From Natribaculum luteum (GTDB lineage Archaea > Halobacteriota > Halobacteria > Halobacteriales > Natrialbaceae), in contig NZ_CP095397.1 in the NCBI RefSeq assembly GCF_023008545.1, forward strand, positions 2,542,001 to 2,606,000: 64,000 nucleotides of DNA, read 5' to 3'. Below, piece by piece: positions 36,166 through 45,135 of this stretch (the stretch's first letter is position 1; every line of letters begins with the position of its first letter). A program made the position numbers and the translations under genes. The notes below the pieces were generated by a model. It was not told the DNA's origin. It did no database searches and was given only the letters and a program-made list of their open reading frames with translations.

Positions 36166-36251
36166 TGATAACGATGGCTGTGAGTCTGTACCGCCGCAAC
36201 CGCGAACCATCGTGCGGTTGCGTCGGCAATCAGTCACAGCCACCATTATGA
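36166..36251. repeat. Dispersed palindromic element, copy D
   Basis: Same orientation as C: TGATAACGATGGCTGTGAGT, CGCAACCGCGAACC, GCGGTTGCG, ending CAGTCACAGCCACCATTATGA. It starts 46 bases after the nosL stop and ends just before the promoter of the next gene, TTTATT at about 36266-36271. Confidence 0.85.
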
Positions 36252-36295
36252 GACTCGGGCCCAGATTTATTCTCCCGGGTCGTATATGCAATGAC

Positions 36296-36853
36296 ATGAC
36301 ACGCGTAGTCATCGTGGGCGGTGGACCCGCCGGGCTCAGTGCCGGACTGTTCACCGCGAAAAACGGCCTCGAGACGACCGTCTTCGACACCGACGAGACG
36401 TGGATGCACAAGGCACACCTGTTCAACTACCTCGGCATCGAGAGCGAGGACGGGTCGCAGTTTATGGAAGACGCCCGCGACCAGGTCGACGAGTACGGCG
36501 TCGACCGTCGCCAGGACGAGCAGGTGGCGGGCGTCGAGGGAGACGGCGACGGGTTCCGGGTGACGACGGACGAGGACGAGTACGACGCGGACTACGTCGT
36601 CTTCGCGACGGGGACGAATCGCGACCTCGCCGAAGACCTGGGCTGTGAAACGACCGACGAGGGTCCGATCGACGTCGACATCGACATGGAGACGAGCGTC
36701 GACGACGCCTACGCAGTCGGCGCAACGGCACGGGCCGAGAAGTGGCAGGCGATCATCTCCGCGGGCGACGGCGGCGCGGCGGCGCTCGACATCCTGAGCA
36801 AGGAGAAAGGCGAACGGTTCCACGACTTCGACGTGCCCGCCGACGCCGAGTGA
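36296..36853 (+). CDS. Thioredoxin reductase-like FAD-dependent oxidoreductase (short)
   Basis: Protein of 185 residues. The FAD-binding Rossmann motif VVIVGGGPAGLSAGLFTAKNG starts at residue 4, with a partial thioredoxin-reductase pattern (YVVFATG, then DDAYAVGATARAEKWQAIISAGDG). At 185 residues it lacks the central NAD(P)H-binding domain and the CxxC of true thioredoxin reductases, so electron transfer must involve another partner. Haloarchaea carry such short proteins of unknown role. ATG 36296 is 28 bases after a TATA-like box. Confidence 0.85.
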   Translation: MTRVVIVGGGPAGLSAGLFTAKNGLETTVFDTDETWMHKAHLFNYLGIESEDGSQFMEDARDQVDEYGVDRRQDEQVAGVEGDGDGFRVTTDEDEYDADYVVFATGTNRDLAEDLGCETTDEGPIDVDIDMETSVDDAYAVGATARAEKWQAIISAGDGGAAALDILSKEKGERFHDFDVPADAE

Positions 36854-36862
36854 CGGGGCCGG

Positions 36863-37711
36863 TCACGACCCGTCGCGCTGGACGAGGACGACGCCAGTGA
36901 CGACGAGCGCCCCGCCGACGACCGTCACCGTCGAAATCGGTTCTCCCAGAACGACCGCACCGAGTCCGACCGTGACGGCCGGTTCGGCGGTGCTGACGAT
37001 GCTCGCCCGACTCGCGCCGATCCGCGAGAGGCCGGCGAAAAAGGCCAGGACGGGGACGACCGTCGCGAGTACGGCGAGCGCGACGACGACGCTCCACGCT
37101 GTCGGTCCGGCCGGCACCGTGAGTGTGTTCGTTCCGAGACCGAACCCGAAAAAGCTCACTGCCGCCGCGGGCAGGACGAACGCCGTCAACGTGAGCGCGC
37201 GCTGACTCGTGACGATGTAGGTGGCGTACGCGAGCGCCGCGCCGAGAACGACGGCGACGCCCCGCGGGTCGACGCCGGCCGGGTCTGCGCCGGTGATGAG
37301 CGCGACCCCGCCGATCGAGAGCGCCAGCGCGACCAGGACGGTCTTTGTCACCCGGGTCGGGTTCGCGACCGCGACGAAACAGACGACGATGGCCGGATAC
37401 GTATAGAGAACGATCGCGGCCAGCCCGGCCGTCATGTACTCGAGTCCGAGAAAGTACAGCCCGCTCATCGTCGCGTAACCGAGTCCGCCGAGTCCGGCGG
37501 CGACAGCGAGCGTCCGTCCGGTGAGTAACTGGAATCTGCCCCGGAACCACAGCAGCGGCCAGAGGATCACCGTCGCCAGCGCGAAGCGAAACGCGAGTAC
37601 CGTCGGGATCGAGAGCCCCGCGTCGGCGGCGAGTTTGCCGAGCACGCCGAGCGTCCCGAAGCCGACCGCCGACGCGAGCACGAGGGCGACGCCGACCGAG
37701 TCGTCGTCCAT
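36863..37711 (-). CDS. EamA/DMT-family transporter 1
   Basis: Protein of 282 residues with ten hydrophobic segments arranged as two EamA repeats. Features are GTLGVLGKLAADAG, YFLGLEYMTAGLAAIVLYTYPAIV near 90-115 and ASIVSTAEPAVTVGLGAVVLGEPIS near 235-260. Such permeases export or import metabolites such as amino acids. Start MDDDSVGVALVLASAVGFG is at the first helix. It is divergent from transporter 2 (37800) with about 88 bases between the starts. Confidence 0.88.
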   Translation of the reverse strand: MDDDSVGVALVLASAVGFGTLGVLGKLAADAGLSIPTVLAFRFALATVILWPLLWFRGRFQLLTGRTLAVAAGLGGLGYATMSGLYFLGLEYMTAGLAAIVLYTYPAIVVCFVAVANPTRVTKTVLVALALSIGGVALITGADPAGVDPRGVAVVLGAALAYATYIVTSQRALTLTAFVLPAAAVSFFGFGLGTNTLTVPAGPTAWSVVVALAVLATVVPVLAFFAGLSRIGASRASIVSTAEPAVTVGLGAVVLGEPISTVTVVGGALVVTGVVLVQRDGS

Positions 37712-37799
37712 ACTCCATCGCTGACGTGACGCGACCAAAACGATGACGCCTCGTCGTCGATTCCGTCACTGCTTTAGGCCGACTCTGCGACGTCACGAC

Positions 37800-38702
37800 G
37801 TGAACGTGCACAGGGACTACGAGGTGACGCCGGCGATCGCGCTCGCTTTCGCGGTGTTCGCAGCGAGTACGAGTGCGATTCTCGTCCGCTGGAGCGCAGC
37901 ACCGAGTTCGGTCGCGGCCTTCTATCGAGTGCTGTTTACGACGCTGCTCGTCGCGCCGATCGCGATCGTTCGTCACCGCGAGGAGTTCGGTCGCCTCTCG
38001 AGTCGAGACCTCGGGTTCGCGGTCGTCGCGGGTGTGGCACTCGCCGTCCACTTTGCGGCCTGGTTCGAGAGTTTGAATCACACGAGCGTCGCAGCGAGCG
38101 TAACGCTCGTCCAGACCCAGCCGATCTTCGTCGCGATGGGCGCGGGACTCGTCCTCGGCGAGCGGGTGAGCCGCGAGACGATCGTCGGGATCGCAGTCGC
38201 GATCGTCGGGGCTGCGGCGATGTCGTTCGGCGACGCAGGCAAAGCGCCGATCTCGGACGCGACGCTGTACGGTAACAGCCTGGCGCTGGTCGGTGCCGTC
38301 ACCGTCGCCGGCTACGTCCTGGCCGGTCGGTCGATCCGCCAGCGCGTCTCGCTGTTTCCGTACGTCACCGTCGTCTACACCGCCTGCGCGCTCACACTCC
38401 TCGCGTTCGTCGGCGCGCAGGGACACGCCTACGTCGCCTACCCCGCCCGCGAGTGGCTGCTCTTTCTCGGGATGGCCGTCGGCCCCGGCGTCTTCGGCCA
38501 CACCGTCGTCAACTGGGTGCTCGAGTACCTCGAGTCGGTCGTGGTGAGCGTCGCCTGGCTGGGCGAACCCGTCGGATCGACGGTGCTTGCGTTCCTGTTG
38601 CTCGCCGAGGTGCCCGACGCGATCACGGTCGTCGGCGGGTTGATCGTCCTCGCGGGGATCTACGTGACGACGATCGAGCGCGAGCGACACAGCGACGTAT
38701 AG
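37800..38702 (+). CDS. EamA/DMT-family transporter 2
   Basis: Protein of about 300 residues with ten membrane segments. The start GTG 37800 (MNVHRDYEVTPAIALAF) is 30 bases after CTTTAGG at about 37770, so leaderless; an earlier ATG at 37743 is possible. Paired repeats end with ASVTLVQTQPIFVAMGAGLVLGERV and VSVAWLGEPVGSTVLAFLLL. It is related to but not a close copy of transporter 1. Substrate unknown. Confidence 0.85.
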   Translation: MNVHRDYEVTPAIALAFAVFAASTSAILVRWSAAPSSVAAFYRVLFTTLLVAPIAIVRHREEFGRLSSRDLGFAVVAGVALAVHFAAWFESLNHTSVAASVTLVQTQPIFVAMGAGLVLGERVSRETIVGIAVAIVGAAAMSFGDAGKAPISDATLYGNSLALVGAVTVAGYVLAGRSIRQRVSLFPYVTVVYTACALTLLAFVGAQGHAYVAYPAREWLLFLGMAVGPGVFGHTVVNWVLEYLESVVVSVAWLGEPVGSTVLAFLLLAEVPDAITVVGGLIVLAGIYVTTIERERHSDV

Positions 38703-38858
38703 ACTCGAGTGGACGTGGTAGCCGCCAGATCGGGTTCGAATCCGTCGACGCTGCAACCATTTCGCTGCGGAAACCGTTCGACGTCCTGCGTTTCCGAGTC
38801 GGGACGGTACTACCGGGCGGATAAGTAACCCTGACCGGTGGCTGCCTTCGGGTAGACT

Positions 38859-40259
38859 ATGAGCGAGCAGACGAGACGAGACGTGGTGCGGTACGCTGGA
38901 CTCTCGGTGGCGATCGGGATGGGTGTGACGACGGTAACGGCAGACGGATCGGCAGACGACGAGTCGGCGACAACCGACGACTCCAGCGGCTGGTCGTCGA
39001 TTCGCGGCGACGCCGGAAACACGGGATTCGCTCCGAACGCGACGGGGCCGACGTCGCCGGCTGCCGTCGCCTGGGAGTACGACCACGGCGGATCGTTCGC
39101 CGTCGTCGACGGGACGGTCTACCTCGCCGCCGACGGACGGGTGCACGCGATCGACGCGATCGGCGGATCACTCGAGTGGGAAACCGCGATCACGACGGCG
39201 GACGGTGCGGAACAGGTGGAAGTCATGGGACCGCCGGCGGTCGCACACGACACCGTCTACGTCACCACCAGGGGACGGGACCCGGACCTCACCGCGCTCG
39301 ACGCCGCGACAGGGGACCGACGCTGGCAAGCCAGCGACCTCGGGTACGAGACGAATCGGGCACCCGTCGTCGCGAACGGCCGGGTGTTCGTCGTCGCGGA
39401 CAAGGTCCTGTACGCGCTCGACGCGCGCAGTGGCGAGCGGCGATGGCAGTTCAAGCCGGAACCGATGCCGATCGGCGACGGTCGGACGCGGGGCGATGGC
39501 TTCCAGCGAGAGCCCGTCGCCGTCGCCGACGGAACGGTGTTCGCCGTGAGTAACAACCGGCTGTTCGCCCTGGACGCCGAAACCGGAGCCGAGCGGTGGC
39601 GAGACAGGGTCGACGACTGGCGATCGAACACGTTCACCGGCTACCCGGTCGCCGCTGGCGGCGTCGTGGCCGTCGTCAAGTCCGACGCCGTGAGGATCTA
39701 CGACGCCGAAACCGGTTCGGAACGATCGACGGTGCCGAGCCACTCACTGGACGTCCTCGGCGACGACCGCGTGTACGCCGTCATCGACCAAGAGGGGGAT
39801 CGGACGACCGTCGCCGGCTACGATCTGGAGACTGGAAACCGCGTCTGGCAGCCGTCGGACCGCGCGGGTTCGCCCGTTTCGACCGCCGTCGACGACCACT
39901 CCGTCTACGTCGGACTCGAAGCGTCCGGCGTGGCCGCCTTCGGCCGAACGGACGGAACCCGCGAGTGGCACGTCGACGTCGACGCGACGCCGCGCCAGCT
40001 CGCTGTCGTCGGCGACACCGTCTACGCCAGCGGTGACGCGCTGTTCGCGATTCGGACCGAAGACGAAAGCGGGGGTGACGGCGGTGCCGGCGGCAACGAC
40101 GAGGAAACGTCCGCAGGCGACGGAGACGAGGCGAGCAGTGACGTCGAGAGCCAATCGACCGACGGGGCCGACGACACCCCGGGATTCACCGCCGGGGCGA
40201 GCGTCGCCGGCGGGACACTCGTCCTCGAGTGGCTCCGTCGACGGGCCGCCGACGAGTGA
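38859..40259 (+). CDS. PQQ-like beta-propeller protein with PGF-CTERM-type tail
   Basis: Protein of 466 residues. N-terminal Tat signal (RRDVVRYAGLS). Propeller blades with VVDGTVYLA, RVHAIDAIGG, LYALDARSGERRW, RLFALDAETGAERW, VYASGDALFAI. An acidic Gly/Ser linker of about 50 residues follows (near 395-440), and the end is PGFTAGASVAGG, a hydrophobic helix and RRRA. This tail matches PGF-CTERM, cut by archaeosortase A with lipid attachment. It is likely a surface propeller. Archaetidylserine synthase at 52063 supplies a lipid for this route. Confidence 0.88.
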   Translation: MSEQTRRDVVRYAGLSVAIGMGVTTVTADGSADDESATTDDSSGWSSIRGDAGNTGFAPNATGPTSPAAVAWEYDHGGSFAVVDGTVYLAADGRVHAIDAIGGSLEWETAITTADGAEQVEVMGPPAVAHDTVYVTTRGRDPDLTALDAATGDRRWQASDLGYETNRAPVVANGRVFVVADKVLYALDARSGERRWQFKPEPMPIGDGRTRGDGFQREPVAVADGTVFAVSNNRLFALDAETGAERWRDRVDDWRSNTFTGYPVAAGGVVAVVKSDAVRIYDAETGSERSTVPSHSLDVLGDDRVYAVIDQEGDRTTVAGYDLETGNRVWQPSDRAGSPVSTAVDDHSVYVGLEASGVAAFGRTDGTREWHVDVDATPRQLAVVGDTVYASGDALFAIRTEDESGGDGGAGGNDEETSAGDGDEASSDVESQSTDGADDTPGFTAGASVAGGTLVLEWLRRRAADE

Positions 40260-40323
40260 CGAGTGAGACGCGTCCTCGAGTTCGCGTCCCGTGTGCCGTC
40301 GTCGACGGCCGCTGCTCGAGTGG

Positions 40324-41055
40324 CTACGCGTCCTCGACGTACGACGGGCGCTCGGCGTACTCGATCGGATCGCAGACGCCGACGTTCTGGAACGCCTGCA
40401 GGCGAAACGCGCAGGCGTCACAGGTGCCACAGGCCGGTTCGTTCTCGCGGTAACAGCTCCAGGTGTGTTCGAACGGCACCTCGAGTTCGACTCCGCGTGC
40501 GGCGATGTCGGTCTTCGACCACTCGACGAACGGCGCTTCGATCGCGATTTCGGTCTCGGGTTTCGTCCCGACGTCGACTACGGTCTCGAAAGCCTCGAAG
40601 AACGCCGGACGGCAGTCCGGATATCCCGAGAAATCCTCGCTGTGGGCACCCATGAAGACCGCGTCGCAGTCGTTCGCTTCGGCGTAGGAGACGGCCATCG
40701 CGAGCAGGTTCGCGTTCCGGAAGGGGACGTACGACGACGGAATCTCGTCGCTCTCCAGGTCGGCGTCGGCGACGGTCAGGTCGTCGTCGGTGAGACTCGA
40801 GGCCCCGATCGCGGCGAGGTGACTCGTCTCGATTCGCAGGAACTCGGCCGCGTCGAGGTCGTCGGCGAGCCGGCGGGCACACTCGAGTTCGCGATCCTCG
40901 GTACGCTGGCCGTAGGAGGTGTGCAACGCGTAGATCTCGTACCCGCGTTCGCGAGCCTCGTAGGCGGCGGTGGCGCTGTCCATGCCGCCGGAGAGGAGGA
41001 CGACGGCGCGTTTCGTCGACGATTCGTCGGTCGCTGTCTGGGAAGTGGCAGTCAT
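40324..41055 (-). CDS. queC: 7-cyano-7-deazaguanine (preQ0) synthase
   Basis: Protein of 243 residues. The PP-loop ATP motif is VVLLSGGMDSATAAYEAR near 18-35; RNANLLAMAVSYAEA and the zinc-binding Cys set CYRENEPACGTCDACAFRL near 200-218 are diagnostic. It makes preQ0 from CDG with ammonia and ATP. In archaea preQ0 becomes archaeosine at G15 of tRNAs. Last gene of the queD-queE-queC operon, with 12 bases before it. Confidence 0.96.
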   Translation of the reverse strand: MTATSQTATDESSTKRAVVLLSGGMDSATAAYEARERGYEIYALHTSYGQRTEDRELECARRLADDLDAAEFLRIETSHLAAIGASSLTDDDLTVADADLESDEIPSSYVPFRNANLLAMAVSYAEANDCDAVFMGAHSEDFSGYPDCRPAFFEAFETVVDVGTKPETEIAIEAPFVEWSKTDIAARGVELEVPFEHTWSCYRENEPACGTCDACAFRLQAFQNVGVCDPIEYAERPSYVEDA

Positions 41056-41067
41056 CGGTTGCGTGCG

Positions 41068-41889
41068 TTACGTTTCTGGGGCGTCGTTCCAGAGGTCGAC
41101 GTGCAGGCGGGGCGTGTACCGGAAGCCGTACTCGAGCGCGAGGTCTGCGACCCGCGAGCGGGTCTCCGCGAGTCGCTCGCGGGTGGCCCCCTCGGGCATC
41201 AACAGGACGTCCTCGTCGCGGATCGGTTCCGACGCGACCGCACGGAGACGTTCGAGGAGGTCTACGATCTCGGGTACGTCGTCGGCGTCGGTCACGACGA
41301 ACTTGAGCTGGAAGTCGAACGACTCGACCAGTCGGGCGAGCGTCTCGAGGTCGATCCGGTCGCGTTCGTGGCGGTCGGCCCACTCGCCCCGGTTTACGGC
41401 ACCCTCCGGTCGCCGTCGACCGTTCGGAGAATCCTCCGAAATCTCGCTTCTCGGATCGCGCTCCGGCGTCGGCGTGCTGCTCTCGAGTTTCGGGCTGATC
41501 GACGCGAGGTCGATCGGGGCGTCCCGGTAGATCGTGCCGTTCGTCTCGACGGTGACGTGGTAGCCCCGGTCGTCGAGCGCGGAGAGCAAGTCGACGACCG
41601 TCTCGTGGAGCAGGGGCTCGCCGCCGGTGACGACGACGTGGGTCGCGTCGGACGACTCGACCTCGGCGAGGATCGACTCGAGGTCCATCCAGGCGTGGGT
41701 CGGCTCCCAGGAGGTGTGGTAGGAGTCACAGAACCAACACCGGAGGTTACAGCCGCTCGTGCGGACGAAGACGGACGGAACGCCGGCGAGTTTTCCCTCA
41801 CCCTGAAGCGACGTGAACAGTTCGTTGATCGGGAGGGCGTCCTCGCGATCGGTGGCGTCCTCCCGGTCGACGGCGTCGGAGACCGGCAT
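41068..41889 (-). CDS. queE: 7-carboxy-7-deazaguanine synthase (radical SAM)
   Basis: Protein of 273 residues starting MPVSDAVDREDA. ELFTSLQGEGKLAGVPSVFVRTSGCNLRCWFC near 24-55 carries the CxxxCxxC iron-sulfur site that binds SAM; VVVTGGEPLLHE follows. It rearranges carboxy-tetrahydropterin to CDG. The region near 135-170 has an acidic/arginine-rich insertion (TPERDPRSE...) not usual in bacterial QueE. One base separates it from queD upstream. Confidence 0.95.
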   Translation of the reverse strand: MPVSDAVDREDATDREDALPINELFTSLQGEGKLAGVPSVFVRTSGCNLRCWFCDSYHTSWEPTHAWMDLESILAEVESSDATHVVVTGGEPLLHETVVDLLSALDDRGYHVTVETNGTIYRDAPIDLASISPKLESSTPTPERDPRSEISEDSPNGRRRPEGAVNRGEWADRHERDRIDLETLARLVESFDFQLKFVVTDADDVPEIVDLLERLRAVASEPIRDEDVLLMPEGATRERLAETRSRVADLALEYGFRYTPRLHVDLWNDAPET

Positions 41890-41890
41890 C

Positions 41891-42373
41891 TCAGAAGCGA
41901 CCTCCACCGCAGAGTTCGCTCGTCTCGCGAACCTCGACGGCGACCTCGGAGACGGTCTCGGGCAGCGCCGCCTCGAGTTTCTCCTCCAGGACGGCGCTCA
42001 TCACCTCCGCCGTCGGCGGATGCTCGAGGACGACGACCGCGTCGTCGTCGCCCGCGGACTCGAAGGCGTCGATCAGCGGATCGCCCGCCTCGAGGAGGAA
42101 CATGTGGTCCCACTCGAAGATCACGTTAGTAATATCGCCTTTGTCGACGACCCAGCCCTCGTCGGTCAGCTTTCCGGCCACGGAAACGGTGATTTCGTAG
42201 TTGTGACCGTGTGGACGGGCACACTTTCCGTCGTGGTGGCGAAGTCGGTGGCCCGTACTGATTCGGATGGGGCTGTCTCGTCCGACGTGAATGACGCGAT
42301 GGCTCCCGATCGGTCCGTCGTCGATCGTTCGCGTGTGTGCGTCGTGATCCGGCTGGCCAGGTCGGCTAGTCAT
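41891..42373 (-). CDS. queD: 6-carboxytetrahydropterin synthase
   Basis: Protein of 160 residues. Zinc-binding STGHRLRHHDGKCARPHGHNYEITV near 39-63 has the catalytic Cys and three His. The QueD/PTPS text HMFLLEAGDP and HPPTAEVMS follow. It turns dihydroneopterin triphosphate or its cyclic form into 6-carboxytetrahydropterin, the first committed step toward preQ0. First gene of the three-gene operon. Confidence 0.95.
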   Translation of the reverse strand: MTSRPGQPDHDAHTRTIDDGPIGSHRVIHVGRDSPIRISTGHRLRHHDGKCARPHGHNYEITVSVAGKLTDEGWVVDKGDITNVIFEWDHMFLLEAGDPLIDAFESAGDDDAVVVLEHPPTAEVMSAVLEEKLEAALPETVSEVAVEVRETSELCGGGRF

Positions 42374-42671
42374 ACCCAGGTATTCTCTCGAGATTACTTA
42401 ACGGTTGCAGATCGTCGCAGGCACCGACGGCCAGCCGATAGCTCTCGCGAGAAACCTGTCGGGTGTGTCGCTCGTCTCATACTGCCGGACAACACGGTTC
42501 AGACATCGATCGCACTCGAGACGCTGTCGTCGCTGCCGACAGCCGTCGAGACGCGATCGAGTAGTCACTGACTGTTGTCCGGTAGTATCAGTTGGTCAGA
42601 TACGCGTCGATTGGCGAACGACGGGCGGTGCCGCAACGGACCGGTCCGTCGCGACGAGCAAAAGTGAAACG
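42374..42671. other. Intergenic stretch with a large inverted repeat
   Basis: About 300 bases between queD and a leftward regulator gene. Arms TCATACTGCCGGACAACA (42477-42494) and TGTTGTCCGGTAGTATCA (42573-42590) are reverse complements at 16 of 18 positions, enclosing 78 bases. No coding frame is supported. It may be a non-autonomous mobile unit or regulatory hairpin. Confidence 0.6.
42477..42590. repeat. Inverted-repeat element, 114 bp
   Basis: Two 18-base arms with two mismatches flank a 78-base spacer. The ends TCATAC and GTATCA resemble ends of small non-autonomous elements. Sequence is different from the GGTTGCG palindrome family. No duplicated flank was found. Confidence 0.6.
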
Positions 42672-43031
42672 TTACCGCTGCCGCTGCTCTTCCAGCCGAT
42701 TTTTGGCTTCGGTACGCCGTTTGCGCGAGAACTGGGGTCGGTCGCCGGTGAAGTCGATTTCGATCTCGTCGAGCGTCCGTCGATAGATGTTGGTCCGTCG
42801 CCCCTCGTCGGAGAGCTGTCGGCCTTCACACTCGAGCAGCCCCACGTCGACGAGTTCCTCGATCCGTCGGTAGCAGGTCGCGATCGGAATCTCGATATCC
42901 TCGCTCAGCGTCTGTGCCGACTTCGGCGTCCCCGCAGCACAGAGAATCTCCGCGCTGTACTTGTTCCCGAGCGCCGAGAGCAGCGTGCTCGATTCCGGTT
43001 CCTGCTGTTTCGTCCAACCACCATGTGCCAT
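42672..43031 (-). CDS. ArsR-like winged-helix regulator
   Basis: Protein of 119 residues from MAHGGWTKQQEPESS. Helix-turn-helix: LLSALGNKYSAEILCAAGTPKSAQTLSEDIEIPIATCYRRIEELVDVGLL with a recognition helix near 45-60, wing CEGRQLSDEGRRTNIYRR, and a basic helical tail. It resembles small haloarchaeal ArsR-family proteins. The palindromic ATGACTGTCAT (43094-43104) lies in the divergent region to cinA, a candidate operator. Confidence 0.85.
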   Translation of the reverse strand: MAHGGWTKQQEPESSTLLSALGNKYSAEILCAAGTPKSAQTLSEDIEIPIATCYRRIEELVDVGLLECEGRQLSDEGRRTNIYRRTLDEIEIDFTGDRPQFSRKRRTEAKNRLEEQRQR

Positions 43032-43093
43032 CACTATAGACAACACCAATTATCAAAATTGAACCTTACGATCGAACTGAGTTTTTTCTTAGA

Positions 43094-43104
43094 ATGACTG
43101 TCAT
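43094..43104. promoter_or_regulatory. Short palindrome between the ArsR-like gene and cinA
   Basis: ATGACTGTCAT is a dyad around one central base, in an A+T-rich divergent spacer with ATATATGACAGG nearby (about 43110-43122). It may bind a regulator such as the adjacent winged-helix protein. Confidence 0.3.
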
Positions 43105-43167
43105 TAAATCATATATGACAGGGTGCAGTGACGAGACGCATTTGGTCCGTCGGAACGAACGGCGGGT

Positions 43168-43860
43168 ATGGACGTAGCGGTCGTGACCGTGGGAGACGAA
43201 CTGCTCGCCGGCCGAACGACGAACACCAACGCAACGTGGCTCTGTGAACGACTCACCGACCGCGGCGTGGCGGTCGAACGCGTCACGACGGTTCCAGATC
43301 GCGTTCGAGATATCGCCCGCGTCGTCAACGAGTACCGCGCCGAGTACGACGCCGTGGTCGTCACTGGCGGTCTCGGTCCCACCCACGACGACGTTACGAT
43401 GGAGGGCGTCGCCGCCGCGCTTGGTCGAGAACTCGAGGAACACGACGACGCGCTCGAGTGGCTCACCGAGGTCGGCGGCTACGAGCGCGACGACCTGACG
43501 GACGGAACGGAGGAGCTCCCAGCCGGCGCGCGGGCGCTACACAACGAGGTCGGCGTCGCACCGGGGGCAGTACTCGAGAGCGTCTACGTCCTCCCCGGCG
43601 TGCCAGAAGAGATGAGAGCGATGTTCGAGACGATCGAGAGCGAATTCACCGGGGAGCCACGCCACCGCGAGGTCGTCGTCGCCGACGAACCGGAGAGTGC
43701 ACTCCTCGAGCGGGTACAGACGCTTCGCGAAACGTTCGACGTGACCGTCGGGAGCTACCCCGGCGACTCCGTCCGGCTTTCGATCGAGGGGACGGACGAG
43801 ACGACCGTCGAGTCGGCCGCCGCGTGGCTCCGCGAACGGGTCGAGACGTCGGACGCCTAG
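43168..43860 (+). CDS. CinA-type molybdopterin-binding-fold protein
   Basis: Protein of 230 residues. VAVVTVGDELLAGRTTNTNATWL and VVVTGGLGPTHDDVTMEGVA near 63-82 are the MoCF_biosynth signature of CinA N-terminal domains. The C-terminal deamidase domain of full CinA is absent, as in many archaea. Proposed roles include nicotinamide/ADP-ribose metabolism; unproven here. Its stop overlaps the stop of the opposite small gene at 43857. Confidence 0.9.
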   Translation: MDVAVVTVGDELLAGRTTNTNATWLCERLTDRGVAVERVTTVPDRVRDIARVVNEYRAEYDAVVVTGGLGPTHDDVTMEGVAAALGRELEEHDDALEWLTEVGGYERDDLTDGTEELPAGARALHNEVGVAPGAVLESVYVLPGVPEEMRAMFETIESEFTGEPRHREVVVADEPESALLERVQTLRETFDVTVGSYPGDSVRLSIEGTDETTVESAAAWLRERVETSDA

Positions 43861-43979
43861 CGGTAGAGGTACAGCAGCCAGACGACAGTGATAAGCAGGC
43901 TCACGATCAGCACGGCCCAGCCGGTGACCTCGGGCAGCGCGGTCTCGGTCGAAAGGATCGCGTCGGTCAGTTCGTTCAT
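43857..43979 (-). CDS. Small single-pass membrane protein (40 aa)
   Basis: ATG complement at 43977-43979 opens MNELTDAILSTETALPEV, followed by GWAVLIVSLLITVVWLLYLYR and a stop at 43857-43859. One clean membrane helix ending in a basic residue suggests a real small membrane protein, C-terminus near the cytoplasm. It is antisense to the last bases of cinA. No homologue is recalled. Confidence 0.6.
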   Translation of the reverse strand: MNELTDAILSTETALPEVTGWAVLIVSLLITVVWLLYLYR

Positions 43980-44071
43980 GTTCGCCGGTGTGTGCCGGGA
44001 CCTCTTAACGTTTCAGAAACGGTGCCGATACTCGAAAGAGGGCAGCCGGCGCGTCGTCTTCCCGTCTCGTA

Positions 44072-44147
44072 TGTTGTGAGCCGGTACCGATTCACCTGCG
44101 ACCCGTCTTGCGGTTGCGTGGGCAACCAGTCACAGCAATCATTATCA
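44072..44147. repeat. Dispersed palindromic element, copy E (left arm decayed)
   Basis: Reverse orientation: the right half CTTGCGGTTGCGTGGGCAACC and CAGTCACAGCAATCATTATCA are well conserved. The left half TGTTGTGAGCCGGTACCGATTC is eroded. The last three bases are the complement of the stop codon of the FAD synthase gene. Confidence 0.75.
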
Positions 44148-44588
44148 GGGCGACCGGTTACCGCGCTGCTCGAGGATCCGATCGACGATCAGCCGCGTCG
44201 AGAGCAGTTCCTCCTCGTAGCGCGGCTCTCTTCCCTCGGCGCGACGAATCTCGCAGTCGATCCCTCGGCGCTCGAGTTCGTCCTCGATCGCCGCCTCGTC
44301 GTGGTGCTGGTCGTGACCGAGGACGATCACGTCGGGGTCGATCTCCTCGATCGGAACGAAGATGTCCTCCTCGTGGCCCAGGATCGCCTCGTCGACGGCC
44401 TCGAGGGCGGCGACGACGTCGCGGCGCTGTCTCGCGGCGCAGATCGGCGTCTCCTTGTGGTCGACGTTGCTCTTGCGGGCGACGATGACGTAGAGTTCGT
44501 CGCCCATCGACGCGGCCTGCTCGAGGTAGTGTACGTGGCCGGGGTGGAGAACGTCGAACGTCCCCTGTGCGATTACTGTCCGTGTCAT
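44145..44588 (-). CDS. ribL: FAD synthase (cytidylyltransferase-type)
   Basis: Protein of 147 residues. [25 protein letters not shown] near 5-29 has the HxGH nucleotide-binding motif; [10 protein letters not shown] and the end [23 protein letters not shown] fit the RibL family. It transfers AMP from ATP to FMN. It follows the JAMM gene by 52 bases on the same strand. Confidence 0.92.
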   Translation of the reverse strand: MTRTVIAQGTFDVLHPGHVHYLEQAASMGDELYVIVARKSNVDHKETPICAARQRRDVVAALEAVDEAILGHEEDIFVPIEEIDPDVIVLGHDQHHDEAAIEDELERRGIDCEIRRAEGREPRYEEELLSTRLIVDRILEQRGNRSP

Positions 44589-44640
44589 GTCGTCACCGTC
44601 GTCGGATGTGTCCCGGTCATGATCGTCGATGTCGGTCTCG

Positions 44641-45135
44641 TCACCGTAGCTCCTCGTCGATATCCGCCTGCGTGAAGTCGAAGAAGTCCTCGGCGTCCGG
44701 TAACTCGACGTCGATGACGTCGAGCGTCGTCTGCTGTCCGTGCGAGTCGAACGCCTGCCAGTCGGTGCGACGGTACGGCGCGCCGATGATGATGTGCACC
44801 GAGCCCCGACCGAACGTCTGCAAGTCAGCATCGCTCGGCCGCAACACGCCGTTTGGGTGCGAGTGGACGCTCCCGAGTGACCGCACGTCGTTCGGGATCT
44901 GATTCGTCTTGACCGTCGCACTCACGCTGTTCGTCTCGGTGCCAGGGATGACGAGGACGTCCGTGATGACGAGTCCGTCCCGGTCGAGTCCCAGCTGCGA
45001 GGCCTCGGTCCCGCGAAGCATCCCCATGTACTCGTTCGGGTGGGACGCCTCGGCGGACTCGAGGGCGAACTCGAGTGTCTCCCCGGCGATGCCGAGGATC
45101 TCGCTCGAGCGAAACAGCGCGTCGAACAGCCCCAT
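44641..45135 (-). CDS. JAMM/MPN domain metalloprotease
   Basis: Protein of 164 residues, start [13 protein letters not shown] (an earlier MTD start at 45144 is possible; a TTTAG box at about 45161-45166 suits 45135 better). The JAMM site is Glu in NEYMGMLRG near 35 and [18 protein letters not shown] near 91-109. Haloarchaeal relatives include desampylases that remove ubiquitin-like SAMP modifiers. Substrate is inferred from family only. Confidence 0.88.
   Translation of the reverse strand: MGLFDALFRSSEILGIAGETLEFALESAEASHPNEYMGMLRGTEASQLGLDRDGLVITDVLVIPGTETNSVSATVKTNQIPNDVRSLGSVHSHPNGVLRPSDADLQTFGRGSVHIIIGAPYRRTDWQAFDSHGQQTTLDVIDVELPDAEDFFDFTQADIDEELR

Noticed and set aside
36753..39146. Nearly 800-codon frame across two transporter genes and the propeller start
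   Set aside because: Crosses genes on both strands and has Arg/Asp-rich low-complexity text; the EamA proteins and Tat signal are better explanations.
40291..42129. 612-codon frame opposite queC-queE-queD
   Set aside because: Shadow of three well-defined enzymes with diagnostic motifs on the other strand.
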